Source: Spirodela intermedia (lineage: Eukaryota; Streptophyta; Magnoliopsida; Alismatales; Araceae). Taken from it: 64,000 nucleotides of DNA. Location: positions 3,792,001 through 3,856,000 of the forward strand of contig LR746269.1 in NCBI GenBank assembly GCA_902729315.2. The letters are read 5' to 3'. How positions within the stretch are numbered: position 1 is the stretch's first letter; the number at the start of each line of letters is the position of its first letter. The translations under genes and the position numbers were made by a program. Below the pieces are notes generated by a model. That model had not been told where the DNA came from. It ran no database searches and saw nothing but the letters and a program-made list of their open reading frames with translations. Below, piece after piece: positions 13,438 through 24,500 of the stretch.

Positions 13438-14084
13438 ATCTCCGTCTCCTCTCTTCCACTCAACCAGCAAACTAGGTCAAATTTGAGAAGAACCTACGGC
13501 AACACCTCAGGGAATTCTAGGGCGAGACTCCTACACTCTTTTTTTTAAAGGTTTTCGGCGGCTCCCCGGCTTCTTGCTCTGCTACTGGGAACAAAAACAG
13601 AAACCCTAGAATTCATCGGCAAGAACAGTCTCACGCAGTGATGAAAATGATAAATCAGGACGAAGAATCCGACTCTGGAGGTAGAAGGATCGGATTTTTC
13701 AGCACGGACAGGGTTTTTTTGAGTTTTGAGGTAGAATTGGGCAAATTTTTTCTGCTATTTTTCTGATAGATGGGATAGAGGGAGATGCCGTCGAATGATG
13801 AAAAATATGGGAGGGGCAGCCCAGAACTGCACCGCGCCGGATACCCACCCAGCCTACTTTGTTATATCGTCCAGCGCGGACGGAAACCCTAGGAGGATGC
13901 TCTGAACCACTGACCGTCCGATCAGTGTACCAAATCCTTTCAGCCGCGTGATCCGTAGACTTGCTTCGAGAAACGCGGCCGCGCGTCACCGACGACGAAC
14001 CATGAACGAGTCATAGACAGGAGGAGAGAGGAAGCTCCTCTCTCTATCTCTCGATGTTCCCGGAGGCCCGTTCCAGCACGTCTC
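13438..14084 (-). other. PABP leader and promoter region
   Basis: Spacer of about 650 bp between the PABP start codon and the 3' end of the CBSX relic, both on the minus strand. It contains the two telo-box-like motifs. Open frames seen here have no recognisable protein features and look like chance frames in a GC-richer promoter. Confidence 0.5.
13601..13891. promoter_or_regulatory. Two telo-box-like motifs upstream of PABP
   Basis: AAACCCTA occurs at 13601-13608 and 13884-13891, about 165 and 450 bp upstream of the PABP start codon. Telo boxes (AAACCCTAA core) are established elements in plant promoters and leaders of translation-machinery genes. Their place in front of a translation factor fits. 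The match is 8 of 9 bases in both copies. The transcription start is not known. Confidence 0.5.
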
Positions 14085-15671
14085 TCATATGGTCTCAGTA
14101 GCCCGAATCAGATCGGGTTCCATTAGAGTCGGGCGAGTCAGCCCATCGGTCCGAACTTTCAAATACCAAACAAAGCTGGCCAGACCGAGACGCTCTCCGG
14201 GTCGACCGATTGCATTAAAACCAGCAAAGGTCCGATACAAGGTGCTGAAGAACCCTGCTCGAGCCTCGAGTCTCAAAACCGAGACTATCTCCGCCTTTCG
14301 CTTCATGTTAAGAGCCACGATGACGTTCCCCCGCGTGATTATCCTAACCTACGCAGCCAACACGAGCCGTCAGAGCAGAGCGGCGGACAGAACCAGCGGC
14401 GGAGTGAGTGGGGGGGACGCACCAGGTAGCCAGTCCCGTCCACCACGGGGGTCTCGAGCAGCAGCCTACGCAGGGACGAGAGAGAGAAATCGCGCGAAAT
14501 TAGGGCCTCCTGCGCTCGGAAGCAGCATCGACCTACCTGGAGCCCCCGCCCCAAGGGGAGGAGCGCGGCAAGGGAGTAGACGACCTCGCGGCGTCTTTGA
14601 GATTCGTGGTCTCGCGGACGACGAGAGGTGCGGGCGTCATCAGATCCCCGACGACCTAGCCGTTGGTCTTGGTCAGCAACCTCTGAATCTTACTAAACGT
14701 CTGAAAGAGGGAAAAGCAAGGGGATCTCGGGGGGATCACTAACCAGATCGATTGCAGCGACTAGCAGAGACGGGGAAAGGATTGGATAAATGATTTCAAA
14801 ATGGAACCAAACCACTATAGAGAAGGCGCCAGTCATGAGTACCGATTTGGATAACAGCACTGATTATATTTTTCCTATGCAAAATATAGCAAATTGAACT
14901 TTATGTTTTTATCTTCATGAAATATATATATAGAAATATGTTTTATCTTCATGCTATCTCAGTTTCAAGGATCAAAACTGCTGATTTCATTAACTGCAAT
15001 GAATATTATTACCAATTAATCTAATCCAATGCATTCACCAACTTGCTTAATAAAGTTTACTTACGATGCTTCCCAAGTGGTAACCCAAATCCGCTCATTA
15101 ATCTCATCTCCGTTTCTCGCTTATTCGGCTTTCTCCAGAGGGCGAAACTAGGGGTCACCTTCTGTGGCTTAATAGTCGAAACAGAAGAAAGAGAAGCTGT
15201 AATTCCCCACATCAACTCGACGAAGAGTCAGTTCTTGCAGCGATGTTAGACGGTCATCTGCTTGCTGTTTCAAATACCCAAAGATTCTAAGATTACAATG
15301 GTTTAATAGAACCCTGCTTCTCTTTTCTGATCTCAGAATAAAGTATGCATGCCACACGTGACACTGAACTATTACCATGCCCATTCTGCAAAAGTTAATA
15401 TTTTTATCGTACTAGCAGCAACGAGAGACTGATCTAGGCAAATATATATACCAATAGGAGCCACTAGAATGTTAATTATGGATGAATGAATGAACTAGCC
15501 CTAAAAGGAAAATATTAATCATATGTGAAGATGCCACAGTAGTAATAAAATTGGTAGGAAGTATGAACGAAGATAATCAACTTAGAAATACGAATGGGCA
15601 TACATACTTTCCAAGTGCTATCAACCTCGGGAAACAAAAATTTGTATCCTTCCCTCGACTACCTTCTCAGA

Positions 15672-15724
<53 letters not shown>

Positions 15725-17972
15725 TCAAAATTATATAGCAGATTGCAAGACCTTCAAAAAAGTATGTCCTTTTTCCATGAAGATCGTGTTCTTTCATGCA
15801 GATCCATTGCATAAAGAAAAATAAAGCGAAATGGCAGATGTATGAATAATCACCAACATGTACTTCTCACTAATGACCATACCAGCTGAAGTTCTTGGTC
15901 ACAATGCGACTAAAGCATATAGCTTGTCATTTAGATGAATTCAAAAAATAAATCCCAAACAGTAAAAATCCAATGGCACACAACTGTTCAAAAGAAATAA
16001 TCAACAGGCATTCATGTTCTATGAGAGAAATTTGACGTTCTAATTGTCTATGAACTTAATTCTAGGTTAACAAGGTCAAGGCAATTCCCTAATGTGGAAG
16101 AAGAATGAAGCTGACAGCAGAAAAACCTCATGGCACTTGGAATGGGGCACTGGGGAGGCAAAACTGTCAACTGCCGCATGATTTGTAGAGATTCTCAGAG
16201 ATTGTAGAGAGCACTGCGACTAAAGTCTGTTATCAAAGATCTTCCTAATAGCCAAAGGTAAAAAAAATTCTTTCCAGGAAAAGGATCAAGACACAAGGGA
16301 CAATATTTTTTTTCGCACCATGAATGCAAACGTCTAGCACAGCAGAATCTGAATGGATAGCGCCAAGAATTTAAAACTACAAGAAAAAACAATTGCTCAG
16401 ATAGTGATCTCCCATGAGGTACCTGATATGGAGTCCAGAGCTAGTAAATCATAGTCTTAGACTAACACCAACCTGAGGACAGAAAGGGATTCAAGTGACT
16501 GATGAGTTTGTTCGTCATCAGAGAAAAATATCTAGCTAACATAAAACTCCATAAGAGGCATCAGTTGACTAACCAAAAGAAGAAATGATCTCTGGTAGCG
16601 CCAGAAGGAAGAACAAGAATTTCAGTAACTAAGACATTACACAGGGATCCTGTGGAAATAATAGCTTGCCAAATGAGAGTCACAAACCCAGATCTTAAAC
16701 TCAATATTTTATCTAAAGTACGAGAGAAAATCAGGACATATTTCGATCGAACTATATCTCACAGAAAAAGTGCAGTACCAAAGAGCCAGCTTTAAGATCT
16801 TGACCTATTTCTAAGAAAAAATATCGAACTATTGGAAATTAAGCGTTTTTTTTAAACGCTTATTTATGATGATGTCATTCTACCCCTTCAAGCAGTGTAT
16901 ACCATTATACACCCATTCATCGTCACATATCTGCATAAGATCTTGCATAATGTCGAGGGCATTTTAAATATCAAGGATTCGATACTTTCCTAGTCTATAC
17001 TTTACGTCAAGAGGGCTCAACAAAGTATTAAGAGATTGGTGGAATTATAGTAGCACAGAAGAGAGTTTAACTTTGGAGACCTGGATAATCACGAATTCCA
17101 ATCATATAGGCTATCCTTTTCCCCCCCAAACTAAATTAACACTCATGGTAGCAGCAATTGCCACCTCCTATAGTTGCTAGTTTGTTTCAAATGTCCAACA
17201 TTTATCTTTCATTGACAATAATGACTGAACACATTGCCTCAACATTTAGGGCATCTGATTGTTCTAGGTTTGACCCGTGAATTGGGTTGCTAACGCCACT
17301 CACTGATCACTATGCAGACCAGGGAGTTAGAAACCCAGACCCACCCACTCATATGAGAGAGACTGAGTAGAGAAAAATGATTCAACTGAAGTTACCATAG
17401 AAGTAGACTTGTATTATGATCCTTGGAGTCTTCTACAGTTTTGAACCAGACTATGTATGGCATCACAGATAACAAGGCAATACTTGGGGTACTTTCTCTC
17501 CAAAAAGATCCCAGTAACAACGCCAGAAGGTCTACAAAGGATCATGGATATGTTAAGTTGTCAATAACGAACAACAATTAAAAATCAGTGAGAAAGGAAA
17601 GGAGGAGTTTAAAAATAGATAAGAAACAACAGTACACACCAGTTTCCAGCAATCATCAATAACAGGGAATCCAGTCACTCTGTTGTCTACAAGCCTCTCC
17701 AAAGCTGTTGTGCATACATAATCATTAGCTGAAGAAGATAACTAGATTTAAAATTTTAAATGCATGACAACGTTTGGTCAACATCGTATATGGTTGCGTA
17801 AGGCTTTACAACATGTAATTGTTCCTTTTTCGTCAGAAAATCACCTACTATATGCTGCAGCAAAAAGGACAATAGTATATTCCCAGTAAGTACGGACAAC
17901 ACCCCTCCGTGAATTTCTCTTTGCTGCCTGAGAGGCCGCCGGCGCGACGAAGAGGGCGCGTGGAGGGTGAGA
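14085..17972 (-). pseudogene. CBSX: CBSX-type chloroplast CBS-domain protein, degenerate copy
   Basis: Exons can be matched one by one to plant CBSX1/2: transit-peptide end ALFVAPAASQAAKRNS (about 17972-17895); VGDFLTKKEQLHVVKP (17854-17782); LERLVDNRVTGFPVIDD and WKL (17704-17640); FPEVDSTWK (15658-15608); KIQRLLTKTNG then VVGDLMTPAPLVVRE (14700-14585); LLLET then PVVDGTGYL (14465-14423); IITRGNVIVALNMKRKAE (from 14348, open to a stop at 14087-14085). Splice sites and phases still fit for most junctions. Damage: no start Met found; TAG at 14658-14656 where the family has Lys; the five residues between LLLET and PVVD are missing; the exon expected to carry VSDYDLL was not found (only a doubtful trace near 17,490-17,530); the C-terminus runs well past the usual end. 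Intact CBSX proteins regulate chloroplast thioredoxins. This copy is probably non-functional, though a short transcript could exist. Confidence 0.82.
15672..15720. repeat. (AAT)n microsatellite beside a CBSX relic splice acceptor
   Basis: About 16 trinucleotide units. On the minus strand it reads (TTA)n immediately upstream of the acceptor of the FPEVDSTWK exon (exon begins at 15658), where a pyrimidine tract and branch site would be expected. An Asn-only open frame across it is an artefact of the repeat. Confidence 0.9.
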
Positions 17973-18077
17973 GAGTAAGAGAGAGAGAGAGAGAACGAGA
18001 GCGAAAGTGAGAGCGAGAGCGAGCGAGCGAGAGAGAGAGAGAGAGAGAGAGAGTGCGAGAGCGAGAGAGAGACGGCT
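17966..18077. repeat. Impure (GA)n microsatellite
   Basis: More than 100 bp of GA with scattered AACGA and GCGA interruptions. It sits between the head-to-head CBSX relic and phosphatidylinositol synthase. On the minus strand it is CT-rich and runs in frame into the transit-peptide remnant, so it may lie in what was the leader or transit-peptide coding region. Confidence 0.9.
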
Positions 18078-18197
18078 GAAGGTGAGAGGTGAGATTATGC
18101 TTAAATACTAATTGTTATAGAAGACATTATTTTATTGGATACTAATTTTTATTAGTAACCGTAGAAAGGCTAATTTATTTTCGTTTTACTTAAAAAA

Positions 18198-18560
18198 ATG
18201 GTAGAATTACCCCGCATCATCATCCGTGCACAACACGCGAATAAAGCAAGGAATAATTTTCACGTTTATATCATCTCTCTCTCTCTCTCTCTCACTCGCT
18301 ATCTATTCGGCCAGTCGCTGATCTTCGCTGCTTCAGCTGTCGCCGCGGGGACTCTCCCTTGCTCTCCCTTGAGGTGGCGGCACCCCACATCTCTTCCTGC
18401 GTTACCCATCAGCCATCTGTATCCAATATCCCGGAGCATCGGCGCATCGCATCCAGAAGACTTCAGCGTGTTCTCACACAGCGGAGGCAGTAGAGGTTTC
18501 TGATTTAAGCTTTTTGGTGTCTTTCTTACAATTTATAGCCGTGGAGAGTGGCGCCCTGAA
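18198..18560 (+). promoter_or_regulatory. Probable leader and proximal promoter of PIS
   Basis: The 360 bp before the PIS start codon are richer in C and T than the flanks and carry a pure CT run at 18271-18292, a common feature of plant core promoters and leaders. A 101-codon open frame here (18198-18503) has no protein-like features. The exact transcription start is not visible. Confidence 0.45.
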
Positions 18561-21500
18561 ATGGCTGGTCAGGCAACGGAGAAGAGAGTCTCCGTCTATC
18601 TATACATTCCCAATATCATCGGTAAGTTCCTGGGAACGTTTCGTAGGAATCGTGCATCGCTCAGAATTAGAAATTATCTTTCCCTATCTTCTGTGGGTCG
18701 TAGTTGACGCTTTCGTCTTTTCCTAGATGGTATAATAGACATCTAGATCACGAGTTTTGTCATGGGATCATGATTTTGGAAAGTTCGTAGTTCCTCTGAT
18801 TGTGGTTTTTCTTGTTTGACTCCATAATTTCCTGATTAAGTTTGCATTATTTGACTGACGAGATCTCTCTTGGTTGATATTTTCGACATAACTCAAGGCT
18901 TTAGATCTTCTGTGGGTAGAATTGGTAGATAAATGCAATGGATGGCATCTTCTTAGGTGTTACAATGAAAGTGATCAGGAAGCGTAATAGGAATGTAGAT
19001 CTACAGCATTACGGTATAATGGAAATCGTGCAGATCTGAAAGTTGTTGTTGGAGATAGTTAAATAAAATTTATTCTCTCGTCACATTCTACAATTGAAGC
19101 TGGGCCTTTAAAAGTCGATTTCGTAAGGAATATGTGCTTACAGTAAATATTGTTAAATTTAACAATATTTACTGAAGTATTACGTTTTTTAAGGAATGAA
19201 TATAACCAGCTAATCTGGGAATTTATTGCCAAGATTCAATATCCGACTTGAATCTTTGCTGTGGGTCTTGTCTTTGGTCATGGGTCACTTATGTAAATGC
19301 GTATTAAGTAACTAACAAAGCTGTTTGAATATAACCAGTTTGAAAAAAAATTTGTGATTGAACTCACCTTGTAAAAGTAGTTCAATCCATTAGAGAAGTT
19401 CCTGTCTACTTTTGTTTTTTCATTCTTTATCAACAGTATCAATAAGTTAATACACATTTTTGTGCAACGGGCACCAAAGAGGAGCACAAAGAAGCAGCTG
19501 AGATGCATGAAAACAGGAAGGGCAGGAAATTCCACCCTTATGAATATTGATCACCATCCTCATTTCACGTGCCAAGACTGTATTGCCCGTGTTTCTGCAC
19601 GGTGGTGTTCATAATAATTCTATAATAACTAATTTATATGGCTTTTAACATTAGACTCTGCCTCATGTTGATATAAGATGTTATTAGTAGTGCTTGAAAT
19701 TTTACTTATATCTTTTATTGTAAGTCAATATTTTTAGATTTTCAAGATCATTGTGTATCTGGTTTGTTTTCCTTTATGATACTTTGAAACGGTGTAAAGT
19801 TGGATCTTCTGTACTTTCCTCCCTATCTTAACATCACCTTTAGGGGACTTGATCTAGTGGGCTTGTGAATTAGGTTGAATTGTGACGTGGGAAAATGATC
19901 AGTCTCTTCGGTTCAGGGTTATACTATGGGCTGAGAAATTTTTCCTAGGATGGATCTTTCACCATTACGGGCTTTCCTATGAGATGGGAAAACAATGAGA
20001 AGTCTATTGTGTGCTATTTTTGCTCTATGCTGCTGCATTGAAGCAGGAAAGGATAAATAGATTTTGGATGGGGATTTGTACTTTCTTTTCTTTCTTTGTA
20101 TTGTGTACCCTATGGGAGTTGTATATAACGTTGTATTGAATGTTGATATTTGAGCAGATTTCAAGTGGCAGTTAGTAGTTCATTTCGTTCCTTCCTTTAC
20201 GTGTTGCTTTGATTATGTTTGGTGATTCCTCAATTTCAGCCATATTTATGGGGAAATATTTTAAAACTCTTTTTCCTTTATATTTTTTATCATTATATTC
20301 TTCTTATCTCTTTATTTGTGGGAATTGCAGGTTATATAAGAGTGTTGATGAACTTCGTTGCATTTGCTCTTTGCTTTTCACATAAAAAGCTCTTTGCTAT
20401 CCTTTATTTTTTCAGGTGATTTGCAGTTGTAGGGGTTTTTACTTTAGCCTATTAAATATTCCTTTATCATACTTGCCCTTATTACAAGTTGTTGATCACA
20501 GTTTCATTTGTGATGGTCTGGACGGTTGGTTTGCTCGCAAATTCAACCAAGGTACATCATAACCCGATATATGTAGTGGTCAGAAATTTTTTTGGATTTC
20601 TCCCTTCATTTTCTTGTTCTTTGATTAATTTTCGGTTTTAATCTGGTGGTCTGGTCTGGGTGCGAGGTATAGTTACCGAAGTACCTTTGTATTTTCTTCT
20701 GTTTGTAGTATTTGAAAATATTGAAATACCTCCTTGAACATGCTTACGAACTATAACAATGTTGCTCTATAGTGGATTAGCCTTGCCTTGTAACAATGTT
20801 GTCAACAACATGCCCAAATACTGAAGCAGCTGATGATAAACGCTCAACCTAAATTTATATTTTTCTTCGATACAAAACACCCAGATATCCTTTTTTTTCT
20901 CACTAGTGTCTTTCTCCCTTAGGTTTTCAGAAAAAAATGTTTTAGTGGTATATGTTTATTTAGAGTAATAAATCCTGAAATCCTGACAAAGTAGTGTGCT
21001 ATCCATTATAAGAAATTCTGCACTGTCACTAACCTAGTCCCACATAATCATTATGATATAATGCCCATGTGTTTGGGGATGTGGAAGTAGACCACGGTTG
21101 AGTGCCAAAATTATTATATAAATTTTCAGAAGCTATAAATCTTTTATTTATTCACAATGAACTATGATGGGGAGACACTTTGATACCTAGAATCAAGTTA
21201 TTGCATTGGCATCCTATATAGAACTTGAATAGAACATTGAAATGGCCAATCATCATGGAAATAAACAAAGGTAGCAGATCACATACATACGAACAAAGAT
21301 GACTTTGGTCCATCTAGATACCAATAGATAGCATTTGATCGCAGCATTAACATACCAAATGTATAGGATTGGAAAAATCTAATTGTCTTATAAACATAAT
21401 ATGCCTTTCTCTTATTCAACACAATATCCTTCTTCTTTTATGGCAGAAGAGGGAAGAAATAATTTGCATGCACGGGAAATCATGGGATAAATCCACATAC

Positions 21501-24500
21501 TGTGAATCTCCAAAATAATAACAGTGTTTTTTTCACAATAGTAGTCATAGTGATCATTGTTAATAATTTCTTGATTGTCATCATTTCAACTCGCAGCCAT
21601 ACGTTTCAGTGAGGGGGTTTATCCCTGTTGTTATCAAAGTGCGTTAGCCACTGTATAGACTATTTTTACAGGGGATTTCAAAATGATAACTTCTTTGTTG
21701 TCTAATCTCTGTCCAATTATGAAGTCAATTATGCGAAGGCATACCAGGCATCTCACTAAATCCGGCTTCAAGAAACTCTTGACAAGGAAATCAATGTTTC
21801 TTCCTGTGTTTATTTAAATCCCAAATTGTGAATAAGAGTCCTTAGGTCTTCTTTGATGTCCTGGAGTTTCGATCTAAGCTGTCGACTTTCCATTGGAGTT
21901 TACCCTCTCATTCTACTCTTTGATGGTTTTGGTGCAATTATTAGGTGTTGTACGGTTTCACATATTCTTGATTACCTTATAAATGCTTGGGCCACCAGGA
22001 ATTTGCCCATTGGGGAATGTCTTAGGGTTGGGTCATGATTCTGCAGTGTGATGAACTTCTTTTCTATTCCAGATGAGTAGTAGTGCTGGGAGATTCTTCA
22101 CTGGGTAAATTCTGGTTGCGCTTGTATGGAGAGTAATTTAAAACGGCTTAGACATCAGTCAGTGTGTGTTTACACATCAGTACTCTGGTTTTCAAGGGAA
22201 CAAATAATTTCTAGTGTATCACGTTTTTTTTTCGGGTATATATTGCTGTCTTCCTTTGTTATTTTGGTGTTTTCTCTAGTCCCTGACTATCCTACGCTAA
22301 ATAAATTCCAAGTTTTCATCTGATGCTTTACCCTTTCTTGAGTTCAGACAGTGTTATTCTGACTTAATTGAAGACTTTGTTCTTTCGCCCTTGTGTTATT
22401 TAAACTGATTCCATATCTGAAGAACTTTGGACTGTGGGTGTAAAGCCCTGAAATCCTCAGGTTTAGGTAGTTCAACTGTCATGTTCTGGTTGTGATTAGC
22501 TACACAGAATGTAATAAAACAACTTAAATACAAGGAAATGGTCTAGAGAAACCCGCCTTGCTTTCAGACTTAACTATTGGATTTCATTTTCTTACTGATG
22601 TCAAGGAAATGTTGCCTGTTCCTGACACCTTAAAATGTCATGCAGTTTCCACTTTTGGAGCCGTGTTGGACATGGTAACAGACAGGTGGCAGACCTTCCT
22701 GTACTATCCTGTGTTATACAAAACTGTGGATGTTAACATAGCATGCTACGAATGCCATTTATCACTTTTGTGTCATGGGGGAGGATTCCTAACCTGTGTT
22801 TGGCTTTCAGGGTCAGCACAACTTGTCTTTTGGTAATTCTATCCCAGATCTATAGGTGAATATTTTTATCATCTTTAAGATTTGTCTACTGTTATTTTTA
22901 TTCAGTTGCATTTGTGATCTGATTCCATGGTCTGTACTGCAGTCCTGGTTTGAGTTTCCTATCACTGCTTGCCTTAGATATTGCCAGCCACTGGTTCCAA
23001 ATGTACAGGTAACTTTCCTCTTGTTGTTGCTGTTTTACCTTCAAGATGCATAAACATTGAGGTTCCTGTATGATACGAATGCTTACTTCATAAATGTAAA
23101 TCCCAACAGTCAGCTGTGTACTGTTACTGTGACAGAATAATTTTATGCTAGTGACTCCTAAATAGTCAAACAAGGAGGCTGCAAGAACTGCGGCAACCTG
23201 CATCTCAATGCACCATGTCTAGTCTATTACTATAGCTCACTTTTTTATTTATTTTACGTTTAATAGGCAAAGGCTGACAATATTCCACCTACCTTGTTAA
23301 CCATAAGGTGGTTGGGTCAGATGTCAGTAACATTTTTAAACTGAATAATTTCATATCAGAAAATTTGAATTGTATTTACCTCACTGTCAAAATTATCCTC
23401 TGTAACATCTGATCATACAATTACATGATTTGTTCCCATGGTAGTCAGGCCTCTTGGTCTCAGTTGGGGCACAGCCAAAAACCTTGTCGTGTGAGGACGA
23501 GTCAGCATGGGTGCCATGAAAATGGTTTTTTCATTCCGTACAAACCACCTCTACGATAAAAGTGTAGTTTCACCTTAATTGACTTAGGTCTGAATATTTG
23601 GATCCGATGCCTATCTGGCAACAAGGTCAATTAATCTGACATTTTTAACAATTTCTTATTGGAATCTTTCCCAATTTTCGTTTGGGATCATTTATGTCAA
23701 AGAGCAAAATTTCTGAAGAAGTGTATGACAGTGTAAAGTCAGAAGACAGGTACATAAATTAATGAAGCATGATTTTAGGATTGAAACATTTTGGCATTGA
23801 CAATCTTCGGATTTAAGAATTAACTAATCTTCTGCATAACTGTGGCCCTGGTTACCCTTCATCCAAAGAAATGGTATCATCCAGGACAGTAGATAGTGAT
23901 GAATGGACATCTTCTGACTCTCCAACTAGATGATTTCAAACTGGCGCAATGGCTGGTTGAGTGAATGAGCGTTAGACCTAGACTTGGCCAGCCACCTTAG
24001 TTCAAGCTGAAAAAGATTTGCCGTTTGAATTGTTTATAAGCCACTTTAATGAGGTAGGTTCAATGGCCAATTCCATTGGATCGTACGATTCTTCTTCCCT
24101 CTTTGCTTGAAGGGAAGCCCATGATGCTCGCATTAGCATTGCTCGCCATTTGTTGTCTTTCCTATGAAGAAGCTCTCCGCTCTGTTCATCCATTATAGCG
24201 GTAGTTCCTCACCTGATGCCAAAGGGATGAATGCCATCTCATTTTATTAACACCTGAGCCTCACTCATCAAGTGCTTGGCAGTAGTCCCCTTACCCCCGA
24301 GCCTGTGGTGCATCAAGGAGAGGAATATCATCACGCATTTGATGAAAGGCAGGTTTTCGTATCAGGGAAGAGGGCATCAAAGACCCTCATAGCATATTTT
24401 TGATGACTGGAGCATCAGGAGACCTACAGACTAGGATATCTCGTTAGAAGGCTATAGATAATTCAGTGATCAGTGCTGCTGCTACATTGATTGGAGATGA

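Noticed and set aside
14089-14742. 217-codon plus-strand open frame
   Set aside because: It is antisense to the CBSX exons and introns, Arg/Pro-rich from GC composition, and has no domain.
15594-15824. Asn-run frame and Ile-run frame on the other strand
   Set aside because: Pure translation of the AAT microsatellite.
17480-17545. Possible fourth CBSX exon (VSDYDLL)
   Set aside because: After a good acceptor-like TTTGTAG one frame gives GVVTGIFL, but only about half the residues fit and the rest is unlike the family; kept only as a doubtful trace.
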